DNA of 43,704 nt. It comes from Nitrospinota bacterium. GTDB taxonomy: Bacteria > Nitrospinota > Nitrospinia > Nitrospinales > VA-1. The notes under the pieces were generated by a model that had not been told where the DNA came from, made no database searches, and was given only the letters and a program-made list of their open reading frames with translations. Within the stretch, counting starts at the first letter, position 1; each line of letters opens with the position of its first letter. The position numbers and the translations under genes are program-made. This document shows, piece by piece, positions 8,228 through 16,124 of the stretch. The DNA lies in assembly GCA_014382285.1 (NCBI GenBank), contig JACNKA010000083.1, positions 1 through 43,704 of the forward strand, read 5' to 3'.

Positions 8228-8242
8228 GATAATAGTTATCAA
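8226..8242. promoter_or_regulatory. Perfect Fur-type operator overlapping the -10 box
   Basis: TTGATAA-TAG-TTATCAA is a perfect 7-3-7 inverted repeat (8-3-8 if the flanking A/T pair is included). It overlaps the -10 hexamer of the promoter at 8199-8227 and ends 17 bases before the start codon at 8259. Confidence 0.75.
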
Positions 8243-8258
8243 TACCAAGGAGAGGTCA

Positions 8259-8525
8259 ATGCGAGAACAAAGCGTAAAAATTTGTAAGGGGCCGGGTTGC
8301 AGAGCATGGTCTTCTGACCGCATCGCTCGTGAGTTGCGCGAAATTGGTGAAGCCCTGGATCTGGAGGGTGTGAAGGTTTGTCGTGTCCCTTGTATGAAAG
8401 TTTGCGGGGGTGGTGCTTCTGTCCGCGTTGATTCACAGCCTGGAATTGTAAAGTTGAGGGACGTTGAAGATGCGCTGACGGTCTTGGGGATCAGCGAAGC
8501 GGTGGCAGTTGCTCAGTTGGCATAA
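8259..8525 (+). CDS. Thioredoxin-like [2Fe-2S] ferredoxin-domain protein
   Basis: I start this 88-residue protein at the ATG at 8259, which has an AAGGAGAGG ribosome site 3-11 bases upstream. The longer frame from 8196 would run through the promoter and Fur site. Cysteines occur as CKGPGC (CxxxxC) near residues 8-13 and CRVPCMKVC (CxxxCxxxC) in the middle. This is the spacing of thioredoxin-fold [2Fe-2S] domains related to NuoE and to the (2Fe-2S) ferredoxin family. It is small, soluble and has no fused partner. The Fur-type operator implies induction in iron shortage, which is odd for an iron-sulfur protein. An electron-transfer or iron-handling role is inference. Confidence 0.75.
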   Translation: MREQSVKICKGPGCRAWSSDRIARELREIGEALDLEGVKVCRVPCMKVCGGGASVRVDSQPGIVKLRDVEDALTVLGISEAVAVAQLA

Positions 8526-8552
8526 GCTGAAAAAAATTTACTTTTTTTAAAA

Positions 8553-8569
8553 TTGATAATGGTTATCAA
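8553..8569. promoter_or_regulatory. Perfect Fur-type palindrome upstream of the DUF2325 gene
   Basis: TTGATAA-TGG-TTATCAA is a third perfect 7-3-7 site, in the 94-base gap before the DUF2325 gene. It includes a GATAAT that could act as a -10 element, but no convincing -35 is seen. Confidence 0.65.
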
Positions 8570-8619
8570 GAAAATATAGACAGCCTTTTTTATAAGGCTT
8601 TAAGATAAGGGAGCTAGTT

Positions 8620-8916
8620 ATGAGTGTGGCGATTGTGGGCGGTTTAGATCGATTAAGAAGGTCCTATGAGAAGAAGTGCAGGGATATGGGTCATCAGGGT
8701 AAAGTATTCAGCAAGCGAATCCCTAAGCTGGCCAGCCGGATGACAGGTGTTGGCGGAATTGTCATTTTTACTGGCACGGTTGCCCACCCCATGGTTGAAG
8801 AAGCAACACGGGTGGCGAGGATGTGGGGCATTCCTATTGAGCGTAGTCACTCCAGCGGTGTTTCCGCTTTAAAGCGTTGTCTGGAAGGTTTTTCCAGGAA
8901 TGAAGTGGGTGCATGA
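8620..8916 (+). CDS. DUF2325 domain protein
   Basis: This 98-residue protein is a free-standing DUF2325 domain. It has the N-terminal VAIVGGLDRL strand-loop, a central IVIFTGTVAHPMVEEA segment and the family C-terminal motif HSSGVSALKRCLEGF. The fold resembles a small Rossmann-like unit; no molecular function is established for the family. It has a GGGAG ribosome site 8 bases before the ATG. A perfect Fur-type site upstream and the ExbB/TonB genes downstream suggest it belongs to the iron-starvation response. Confidence 0.8.
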   Translation: MSVAIVGGLDRLRRSYEKKCRDMGHQGKVFSKRIPKLASRMTGVGGIVIFTGTVAHPMVEEATRVARMWGIPIERSHSSGVSALKRCLEGFSRNEVGA

Positions 8917-8965
8917 GTATTTTTTCCGAGAGAAAAATGACTATTGATGGAGAAAATAATAATCA

Positions 8966-8994
8966 TTGACTTAAACCTTGAAATCTCGTATCAT
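8966..8994 (+). promoter_or_regulatory. Sigma-70 promoter of the exbB-exbD-exbD-tonB operon
   Basis: TTGACT (8966-8971), a 17-base spacer and TATCAT (8989-8994). A perfect 9-3-9 palindrome starts on the next base, covering the expected transcription start. Confidence 0.65.
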
Positions 8995-9015
8995 TTTTGA
9001 AAATCATTTTCAAAA
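8995..9015. promoter_or_regulatory. Fur-type operator of the TonB operon
   Basis: TTTTGAAAA-TCA-TTTTCAAAA is a perfect 9-3-9 inverted repeat directly after the -10 box. Its half-site TGAAAAT differs from the TTGATAAT sites upstream, but it keeps the A/T-rich Fur pattern. A partial site (ATAATAATCATT) overlaps the -35 box. Confidence 0.65.
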
Positions 9016-9126
9016 TAATAAGGGAGTGGCTAAATACTTTCCTGGATAGCAGAGCGAATAGCCCGCACCAATTTTCAGGCAGGCTGTATCCGCTCGTAAA
9101 CCAAAGGGCCTAAATCGGGTAAAAAT

Positions 9127-9828
9127 ATGATTGATACGTTTATCTCTGGCATTGAATTGATGGGAAAAGGGGGCGTCATGATGTACCCCATATTCCTGGC
9201 TTCTGTCATTGCTGTTGCCATTATTATTGAGAGGTTGATGTTCTTTAAGAAGTGCAACGAAAATCCGGATGATATATTCACGGCTATCAAAGATTTAGTG
9301 CGCGATGACAAGCAAGTTGGTGCGGTGGGTTCATCTGAATCCACGGAGGGTCCGGTCTCGCGGATGTTGAAGGTGGGGTTGCTGGCGCGAAAAGAACCCC
9401 TGTGGAAACTTGAAGAGAAATTAACGGTCAATGGTCAGGAAGAAATTCATGGGCTGAGGAAAAACCTCAGGGGTTTGGAAGTGATCGCCACCATTTCTCC
9501 CCTTATGGGGCTATTGGGAACGGTACTCGGAATGGTAAAAGCATTCAACAAGGTTGCCCAATATAAGGGGCAGGTTGATCCGAGTCTTCTGGCGGGCGGC
9601 ATTTGGGAGGCACTCTTGACGACTGCGGCGGGTCTTGCTGTCGCCATTCCTGTTGTCATCATGCTCAATTATTTTGAAAGAAAGGTGGAGGCTATTTCCT
9701 TCCTGCTGGAAAAATACGGGCAATATCTGGTTCACCACCTCCATGAAGAACGAGACAAGCCGGCTAATGGCAATGACTGCGATACCGCCAAGCCAGGTCA
9801 ATCCGAATTAACTGGACATAGGTTGTAA
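9127..9828 (+). CDS. exbB: ExbB/TolQ/MotA-family proton channel protein
   Basis: ExbB forms the pentameric inner-membrane channel that uses the proton gradient to energise TonB. The 233-residue protein has a first membrane segment at about 17-38, then a cytoplasmic loop. Two more membrane segments lie at about 120-145 and 155-180, with family motifs ISPLMGLLGTVLGMVKAF and GGIWEALLTTAAGLAVAIP. It is followed by two exbD genes and tonB. The downstream tonB and receptor make ExbB a better name than TolQ. Confidence 0.92.
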   Translation: MIDTFISGIELMGKGGVMMYPIFLASVIAVAIIIERLMFFKKCNENPDDIFTAIKDLVRDDKQVGAVGSSESTEGPVSRMLKVGLLARKEPLWKLEEKLTVNGQEEIHGLRKNLRGLEVIATISPLMGLLGTVLGMVKAFNKVAQYKGQVDPSLLAGGIWEALLTTAAGLAVAIPVVIMLNYFERKVEAISFLLEKYGQYLVHHLHEERDKPANGNDCDTAKPGQSELTGHRL

Positions 9829-9845
9829 AAGGAAATGCTACGGCT

Positions 9846-10238
9846 ATGATTGATTTATCCCCCTCTCATAGAAAACGCTTCGAGATTGATATGGCACCGC
9901 TGATCGATGTGGTGTTCCTGCTTTTGATTTTTTTCATGCTCACCTTTGCGATTCAAGGCCAGGGGCTGGCTATCAGTCTGCCCGAGGGCGAGGAAACGGC
10001 ACAGGAAAAAGAGGTGAAGGACATCATTGTCAAAATCGACCAAAATAACAATATCCATTTGAACGACCTGCAAATCCAGGTTGATTCTCTCAAGGATGCT
10101 TTAGGCAAAGAATTGTCAAACCGGCCAGACAAGCTAGTGGTGATTGATGCCGCGCCCAAGGTGAAGTACGGACTGTTTGCCCGGGTTCTGGATATTTCAC
10201 GCGAAGCTGGCGCGGAAAATTTTTCAATTATAAAATAA
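9846..10238 (+). CDS. exbD: ExbD/TolR-family protein, paralogue 1
   Basis: A 130-residue ExbD with one membrane segment near residues 20-40 and a periplasmic domain. The protonatable membrane Asp equivalent to ExbD Asp25 is present as Asp21 (PLIDVVFLLLIFFML). Its stop overlaps the start of the second exbD by one base (TAATG), so the two are translated together. An AAGGA ribosome site lies about 12 bases upstream. Confidence 0.93.
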   Translation: MIDLSPSHRKRFEIDMAPLIDVVFLLLIFFMLTFAIQGQGLAISLPEGEETAQEKEVKDIIVKIDQNNNIHLNDLQIQVDSLKDALGKELSNRPDKLVVIDAAPKVKYGLFARVLDISREAGAENFSIIK

Positions 10239-10657
10239 TGATAAAATTTCCATATAAACAGAAAAAGTCGTTCAGGCTCGACATGATCCCGATGATCAAT
10301 GTCGTGTTCCTGTTGTTGATCTTTTTCATGTTAACGGCCACCACCCCAACCAAGAAAAATACGAAAATAGAGCTGCCCGAAGCCAAGACCGCCGAGAAAA
10401 ATAGCAAGCAGTTTCTCATTATGACAATTGATAAAAATGGCTCCCTGCAACTGGATGGCAGGGCGATCACCCTCGATGAGTTGCCGGGCCAACTGGAAAA
10501 GAAAATCAGTGAAAAAAAGAATACGGTGATTTCCATCCACGCGGACAAGGTCATCGAATTCGAGCTTTTCGGTAATATAATCGCGATTGCCAAGCAAGCT
10601 GGTGCCGAAGACTTCATGTTAGCTACCGGGCAGACAGAACCCGGAAATGATTTCTAA
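10238..10657 (+). CDS. exbD: ExbD/TolR-family protein, paralogue 2, lacking the membrane Asp
   Basis: This is a 139-residue ExbD paralogue with the same layout: basic N-terminus, one membrane helix near residues 18-40 and a periplasmic domain. The residue aligned with the essential membrane Asp is Asn21 (PMINVVFLLLIFFML; codon AAT at 10298-10300). Because ExbD acts as a dimer inside the ExbB pentamer, a mixed Asp/Asn dimer with paralogue 1 is possible. TAATG junctions join it to exbD 1 and to tonB. Confidence 0.92.
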   Translation: MIKFPYKQKKSFRLDMIPMINVVFLLLIFFMLTATTPTKKNTKIELPEAKTAEKNSKQFLIMTIDKNGSLQLDGRAITLDELPGQLEKKISEKKNTVISIHADKVIEFELFGNIIAIAKQAGAEDFMLATGQTEPGNDF

Positions 10658-11607
10658 TGCTGAGTAAAACTATGTTCAAGGAAAATTCTATAGTGTATTC
10701 GGTAGTTGGCTCCCTGGGGGTTCATCTGTTGTTCACCTTGGGCGCGGGAAGTTTCCTGTTGAATATTAATAACAGCATCACTTCGCAAAAAACTTATAAA
10801 CTGGAATTTGTCAAAAGGAAAGCTCCGCCCCCGGTCAAGAAGGAGGTAATTCAAAAAGAACCCGTTCGTCAGGAAATTAAAGTGGCGAGCCTGCAACCCA
10901 AGGCCGTTCCGGTGATGCAACCGAAGACGATTGTCCGGCAAACCAACGTGGTGCGATCCGTTGTCTCCGTTCCGAAATCCGTAGCAATGCGAGTTCAAAG
11001 GCAAAAGGCCCCTGTGATGCAATCGGCAGTTATTCACAACTCCCGCACAACAATGACCAGGCGGGCGACAAACATCCCCAAGGCCAGGTCCTTCACGCCT
11101 GCGAAGACCACATCAGGAAAAGGCAGTACTAGAATGGCCATGGTTCAGGGGGCGAGCCATTTCATACCCCGCAGCTTGCCTGAACGCATTACCCCGTCAG
11201 GCAGTTCATCGCCTTCCCGGTCAACTCAGGGCCGAGTGACTCCGATACAAACCGGAGTGAAGCTGGCATCTTTATCCTTGCCTAATGCACGTGAGGTTCC
11301 GAATATTGTCGATAGAGGTGCTTTAAAGGGTTATATTGGCCGGATACAGCGCAGTATCGAAGGCGCGAAGCGATACCCCGAGGCCTCGCGTAAGGCCGGA
11401 CGGGAGGGTAAGGTGAAAATTCAGTTTACCATTTTAAGAAACGGGGAAGTGGATGACATTAAATTGCTCACTCGAACCCCCTACGAAAACCTGAATCAGG
11501 AAGCCATGGCCGCGGTTCAAAGAGCCGCCCCTTTTTCTGGCTTTCCTGATGGCATGCTGGAAGAATCATTGCGGGTCATTTTGCCTTTCAGGTTTGAGTT
11601 AAATTGA
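10657..11607 (+). CDS. tonB: TonB energy-transducing protein
   Basis: This 316-residue protein spans the periplasm and passes energy from ExbB/ExbD to outer-membrane receptors. The N-terminal membrane helix (about 12-35) carries the SxxxH motif as SLGVH. The middle 190 residues are basic, with Pro, Ser, Thr and Val rather than the usual Pro-Lys/Pro-Glu repeats. The C-terminal domain (about 225-316) has the TonB motif RYPEASRKAGREGKV and ends in FRFELN. The start overlaps the stop of the second exbD. It is the last core gene before the secreted repeat protein. Confidence 0.9.
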   Translation: MLSKTMFKENSIVYSVVGSLGVHLLFTLGAGSFLLNINNSITSQKTYKLEFVKRKAPPPVKKEVIQKEPVRQEIKVASLQPKAVPVMQPKTIVRQTNVVRSVVSVPKSVAMRVQRQKAPVMQSAVIHNSRTTMTRRATNIPKARSFTPAKTTSGKGSTRMAMVQGASHFIPRSLPERITPSGSSSPSRSTQGRVTPIQTGVKLASLSLPNAREVPNIVDRGALKGYIGRIQRSIEGAKRYPEASRKAGREGKVKIQFTILRNGEVDDIKLLTRTPYENLNQEAMAAVQRAAPFSGFPDGMLEESLRVILPFRFELN

Positions 11608-11705
11608 TGTTTGGCTCGTCAAGACAAAATATATTGCCCCTCCCTTTATCCATAAGCATAAAGGGGAAACGTAAATTTTTAATTGGTTATCGAGGTGGAG
11701 TTCCC

Positions 11706-12434
11706 ATGATACGCAGAAACATGTTAGCCATAGTTATGCTGGTCTTTTTTGCTTTCGCCCTTCCCTGTATGGCTGAAGTGAATGAAGTTGATTCCAATTT
11801 TGACGGTAAAATCGATCAATGGCAGTATGTCGATGCCCAGGGAAAAGTCGTGAAAATCGAACACGATGGAGATTTTGACGGCAAAGTGGACCAGGTAGAA
11901 TATTTTAAAGACAATAAAATTTTGGAGCGTGTTGAATTCGACCGCAATAAAGACGGGGAAATGGATCATATCCAGTACTACGAAAACAACGGTAAGCTTT
12001 CCCGGGTGAAAAAATCAAACAAGTATGACGGCAATTTCGATTGGGTGGAATATTTCAACGCCAGCGAAAAATTGACTCATATTGCCATTGATGAAAGTGG
12101 CGATGGGAAAGCTGACACCACCCAGTTTTATGATTCCTCGGATAAACTTGTACGACTAGAGAGCGATTCAAGCCATAACGGGAAGGTCGATAGGTGGAGT
12201 TATTTTCGGGATAATGCAATATTGGATCGCACGGCCTTCGATACCAGTGGCGATGGAAAGCCGGATCAGTGGCAGTTTTATTACGATGATCAAATTTTGA
12301 AAAAATCTGAGTATGATACCAACGGAGATGGGAATGCCGACCGGTGGGAACACTTTAATTCTGCCGGAAAACTTGTGAAAACTGAAATAGACCGGAATTT
12401 CGACGGTAAGGTCGATATGACCCAGAAAAAGTAA
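11706..12434 (+). CDS. Secreted protein with nine EF-hand-like DxNxDGxxD repeats
   Basis: I start this 242-residue protein at the ATG at 11706, which has a GAGGTGGAG ribosome site 5 bases upstream and opens with a signal peptide (cleavage near residue 23). The frame open from 11604 has no such features. The mature part is nine units of about 25 residues. Each has a Ca-loop-like motif such as DSNFDGKID, DTSGDGKPD or DTNGDGNAD, then an aromatic strand and a turn (QWQYVDAQGKVVKIEHD). One unit has NGK and one NKYDGN, so they are degenerate. It lies between tonB and the receptor gene. Calcium binding and a periplasmic or surface site are inferred. Confidence 0.75.
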   Translation: MIRRNMLAIVMLVFFAFALPCMAEVNEVDSNFDGKIDQWQYVDAQGKVVKIEHDGDFDGKVDQVEYFKDNKILERVEFDRNKDGEMDHIQYYENNGKLSRVKKSNKYDGNFDWVEYFNASEKLTHIAIDESGDGKADTTQFYDSSDKLVRLESDSSHNGKVDRWSYFRDNAILDRTAFDTSGDGKPDQWQFYYDDQILKKSEYDTNGDGNADRWEHFNSAGKLVKTEIDRNFDGKVDMTQKK

Positions 12435-12500
12435 ACCCTATTTAAAGGGGTTGATGAGGGCTGACGGGGTTCTAATTTTTTCCCGCTATTTTGATAATGG

Positions 12501-12530
12501 GACTCATAGTTATTATTAATTTTGATTTGA
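12501..12530. promoter_or_regulatory. Weak Fur-like sequence upstream of the TonB-dependent receptor
   Basis: The stretch has a GATAATGG half-site and a TCATAGTTATTATT continuation that partly match the Fur consensus. It lacks the perfect symmetry of the 8063, 8226 and 8553 sites. Its position just upstream of the receptor gene is suggestive only. Confidence 0.3.
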
Positions 12531-12561
12531 TTAAAATATTATTTCCAAAGGAGAAAGTCTA

Positions 12562-14880
12562 ATGAAATTAAGTTTTTTTAAGGGCGGGTTGGGGGCTTTA
12601 GTTTTGCTGTTGTCTCTTTCCGTCGGCTTAGCCTCTGCTGAAGACCAAAAATCCTCTGAGGCTCCAACAACCATTGAAATCGTCGATGACACAGAGACGA
12701 CTCGACAGCAGCTTTTAATGGAAGAAATATCGATCATTGGTTCTAAGTTTAAAATAACAGATATTGCGGGTTCTGCCGCCTATCTGGATGTGCAGGATAT
12801 ACGTCAACACGGCATAGACGATGTGAACCGAATATTGAGAAGGGTTCCCGGGGTCAACCTGCGGCAGGAAGACGGGTTTGGTTTGTTCCCCAATATTTCC
12901 CTGCGTGGTGTGGACTCCGCAAGAAGCTCGAAGGTGACGATCATGGAGGATGGTGTTTTAATGGCACCTGCCCCTTATTCTGCACCTTCCGCCTATTATT
13001 CACCCACGAGCGGCCGGATGTCGGGAATTGAAGTGCTCAAGGGTTCAAGTCAGGTAAAGTATGGACCGCACACAACGGGTGGTGCCATTAATTTCCTTTC
13101 CACGCCAATTCCTACAACTGAAAAATATTATTCAAAAGCTTCTTTCGGAAGTTTTAACGAAGTGCGCAATCACTCATACTTCGGTAATACAACTCATACC
13201 GATGCAGGAAAGTTGGGCTACGTGATTGAATATTTTGCAAGAAGCAATAGCGGTTTTAAAGAACTGGACACCAACACGGCTGACCTTAGAGGTGAGGCAG
13301 ATACCGGGTTTAGAAAACAGGAACCCATGATCAAAATGTTTTATGAACCAAAATCATCATTGTATCAGAGGTTTGAGGCAAAGTTTGGTTACACCAATCT
13401 CGATGCAAACGAATCTTACCTTGGACTTAGCACGGGTGACTTCATTAACAATCCCTTGCGCCGATATTCGGCATCCCGGTTCGATGAAATCGAGTCCACT
13501 CACTTTCGTAGCTCTTTACGCCATTTCCTTGAGATTGATTCAGATACCAGCCTGGTCACCACGGTATATGGAAACACCTTCAATCGAAACTGGCAGAAAC
13601 TCGACAAAGTAAACGGTAATAACCTGAGCGTTGCCTTGGCTGGTGGCAGTGACCTGTCTGTTCTAAAAGGAGAAGCGGCAGGAACCTTGTCACTACGCAA
13701 TAACAACCGCACCTATTACTCGTATGGAGTAGATAGTAACCTGACTCACAATGCCGAAGTGGGCGAAACCAAGCACAAGATCGAACTTGGCCTTCGTTAT
13801 CATTATGATCAGGTTCGACGCAACCAATGGGATGAAACCTATACCCAGGATGCCAACGGATCTATAACTGCAGTCTCTGTAGGTGGTAGAGGGAGTCAAG
13901 GGAACCGTTTGCAGGGAACCCACGCCACGACCATGAATGTTCAGGATGCGATCAAATGGAAAAAGTTCACATTCACTCCTGGTGTCCGGTTCGAGTACAT
14001 TTCAGCATCTTATAATGACTTTACCGCAGGCACGACATCAATTATCAATGATGGGGACCGTGACTACCTGGTAGCTGTTGGAGGCGGGAGCTTGAAGTAC
14101 GACCTGTTTGACTCCAATGGGCAAGATCTTGACCTGTTCACTGGAGTCCATCGAGGGTTCTCTCCCCCAAGTCCCCGTAGCGGAATCCAAAATGGGCTCA
14201 GGGAGGAAACCAGCGTCGGTTATGAAATAGGCGCTCGATATAAAGACGCCCCCAGAGCATTTTCAACTGAAGCCATTTTCTTCTTGACCGATATCGACAA
14301 TCTGATTGTCAATAGTTCGGTCGGTGGCACTGGAAGCGGCAGCACCGTAAACGGTGGGAAGGTGCGAAACCTGGGCCTTGAACTCCAGGCAAGTTATGAT
14401 CATGGCTTGGCCAAGAACTGGATCGTACAAACTCCGACCTATATTGCATTCACCTACACCGATGCAACTTTCAGGGAAGATGTCAGCTCCACGGATCAGG
14501 AATCCATATTTGCCGGGGCAAAGAAAGGCAACAATCTTCCATATATTCCTGAATATGTAGTCAGTTTTGGCTTCGGTCTGATTTATAAAAAATTCGCGGT
14601 CAATTTTGATGCCAATTACACTGATGAGGCTTTTGCTGACGGCTCGAACCTGGGTGTTCAAAGCAACCCCGAGACGGCTCAAGCGGATGAGCGGTTCGGA
14701 AATATCGATGAACAGTTTGTCGTTGATGCCGCAGTGGGTTACCAGATCAACAACAAAGTACGACTGTTCTCGAATTTTAAAAATATCACCAATTCGAGTT
14801 ACATGGTATCCCGGCAACCCCATGGCCCACGGCCGGGACTGCCGTTCTCGATGATGGCGGGGTTAGAGGTCAGTTTTTAA
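12562..14880 (+). CDS. TonB-dependent outer-membrane receptor, FecA-like
   Basis: This 772-residue protein has a signal peptide (1-26) and a TonB-box-like EEISIIG segment near residue 54. The plug domain (about 65-185) contains FPNISLRGVD, EDGVLMAPAPYSAPSAYY and KYGPHTTGGAINF. A 22-strand-type barrel follows, ending in the terminal Phe that outer-membrane proteins use for assembly (GLEVSF). The APAPYSAPSAYY segment is typical of FecA-type ferric citrate receptors. The substrate is inferred as a ferric chelate from this and the Fur context; no fecI/fecR genes are present. The AAAGGAG ribosome site is clear. Confidence 0.88.
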   Translation: MKLSFFKGGLGALVLLLSLSVGLASAEDQKSSEAPTTIEIVDDTETTRQQLLMEEISIIGSKFKITDIAGSAAYLDVQDIRQHGIDDVNRILRRVPGVNLRQEDGFGLFPNISLRGVDSARSSKVTIMEDGVLMAPAPYSAPSAYYSPTSGRMSGIEVLKGSSQVKYGPHTTGGAINFLSTPIPTTEKYYSKASFGSFNEVRNHSYFGNTTHTDAGKLGYVIEYFARSNSGFKELDTNTADLRGEADTGFRKQEPMIKMFYEPKSSLYQRFEAKFGYTNLDANESYLGLSTGDFINNPLRRYSASRFDEIESTHFRSSLRHFLEIDSDTSLVTTVYGNTFNRNWQKLDKVNGNNLSVALAGGSDLSVLKGEAAGTLSLRNNNRTYYSYGVDSNLTHNAEVGETKHKIELGLRYHYDQVRRNQWDETYTQDANGSITAVSVGGRGSQGNRLQGTHATTMNVQDAIKWKKFTFTPGVRFEYISASYNDFTAGTTSIINDGDRDYLVAVGGGSLKYDLFDSNGQDLDLFTGVHRGFSPPSPRSGIQNGLREETSVGYEIGARYKDAPRAFSTEAIFFLTDIDNLIVNSSVGGTGSGSTVNGGKVRNLGLELQASYDHGLAKNWIVQTPTYIAFTYTDATFREDVSSTDQESIFAGAKKGNNLPYIPEYVVSFGFGLIYKKFAVNFDANYTDEAFADGSNLGVQSNPETAQADERFGNIDEQFVVDAAVGYQINNKVRLFSNFKNITNSSYMVSRQPHGPRPGLPFSMMAGLEVSF

Positions 14881-14915
14881 TTCAGACCCCCCTCCAGAAC
14901 TGATATTCTCATAAC

Positions 14916-14969
14916 ATGGGAGGAACCGAATCGGGCCTGGGCTTTTGTCCACGGCCCGATTCTTCCCAT
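14916..14969. terminator. Long hairpin after the receptor gene
   Basis: GAATCGGGCC (14928-14937) pairs perfectly with GGCCCGATTC (14953-14962), and the outer arms ATGGGA and TCCCAT extend the stem. No U-run follows, so it may be an mRNA 3' end structure. Apart from it I see nothing in the 299-base gap 14881-15179. Confidence 0.55.
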
Positions 14970-15179
14970 CCTCTTTCACATATATAATTTTTTCTTATTG
15001 AGAAAATTTCCGCTTCTCTCGCAAAAGTAGTAGTCCAGGTCATCACATCCCATCAATCCCCCGTTTTTTTTTAACCAACCCAAGGTGATACGTCCCGGCC
15101 CTATGAAGTCGTGACAATCTTTAAGTTTCCCTTGCAGGTCGAGTCAGCCATAGTAAAATGAAAAACAAAAAATTGTAAA

Positions 15180-15986
15180 ATGCTGAAAATTCACACCCCA
15201 AAGACTTTTATGACAGTTCGACACTCTTGTATCAGGAAAATAATTTTCCTTTTTCTGGTTTGCTTCATCACATCTTGTGCTGTGCTTAAGGAAGAAAGGA
15301 CCTTTTCCAAGAGCGGTCTGACGGTTACTTTCCGTAGCCTCAATTTTTTGGACGATGTTCAGAATGTTGAATTTCGATATCCCATCATTCTTTCGGAAGA
15401 ACAGGTGCGCAATCACCTTCTTTCTCTTTGGCATCGAAATATAGTTTCACCCGAGAAACCCAAGCCAGTATTTTCTTTTGACGAAGTCACCGAACTGGCG
15501 CCCCTTTTTAAAACTGTTCTGAAAAAGGTAGCGCCGGGAAAATACCTTCATTTCATATTTCAAGCATCGGGAGGTCTCACCGAGGGGCAAGTTTTCGCTG
15601 CCAGCAATAAAATCCACTGGCGCTTTTTAAGAATCAACAACACAATTTATTCCAACGATCCTTTAAGACTTCGTAAACCCACATGGGAACTGGTTCGGAT
15701 GCATGGTCAGGCGTATCAAAAGCTTCAAACCGGGGGTTTCAAAAAAAGCATAAAAAATTGGATCATCGCCGATACCAATCTGCCTTTTCCAAAGCAACGG
15801 TCTCAACCCCTGTCACCGACTAAAACGTCTCCCGGAAGTTTGACACAATCCAAAACCGAAAAACCCGAATTGAAACATAAGCTGGATACTCTGCAAAAAC
15901 TTTTAGATGCGGGACTGATTGACGAAGGTGAGCACAGGAAAAAACAAGAAGCCCTGCTGAATCAATATTTCGAGGTTCATGATTAG
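15180..15986 (+). CDS. Putative lipoprotein with C-terminal SHOCT-like helix pair
   Basis: This 268-residue protein has a basic N-terminus, a hydrophobic stretch and a lipobox-like ITSC near residue 31, so it is probably lipid-anchored. The body (about 35-215) is not recognisable. The last 35 residues (KLDTLQKLLDAGLIDEGEHRKKQEALL) match the SHOCT short C-terminal helical pattern. The start is uncertain: ATG at 15180 or 15210, neither with a good ribosome site. It sits alone on the plus strand between the receptor and the SYLF gene. Confidence 0.6.
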   Translation: MLKIHTPKTFMTVRHSCIRKIIFLFLVCFITSCAVLKEERTFSKSGLTVTFRSLNFLDDVQNVEFRYPIILSEEQVRNHLLSLWHRNIVSPEKPKPVFSFDEVTELAPLFKTVLKKVAPGKYLHFIFQASGGLTEGQVFAASNKIHWRFLRINNTIYSNDPLRLRKPTWELVRMHGQAYQKLQTGGFKKSIKNWIIADTNLPFPKQRSQPLSPTKTSPGSLTQSKTEKPELKHKLDTLQKLLDAGLIDEGEHRKKQEALLNQYFEVHD

Positions 15987-16124
15987 CGGGCTGTCAGACT
16001 TGGCGCATTGTGGCGTATGAAATATTCTATCTGTCCGGAAACCCTTGAGTTCTATCCTTCTTCCCTTGCTAGCTGTTAAAGGTTATACTTTCCTTTGTTA
16101 TTTTACTCTTCCATCTGAGGACTC

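Noticed and set aside
8196-8258. Longer N-terminus of the [2Fe-2S] protein.
   Set aside because: It runs across the -35, -10 and Fur operator; the ATG at 8259 has a strong ribosome site.
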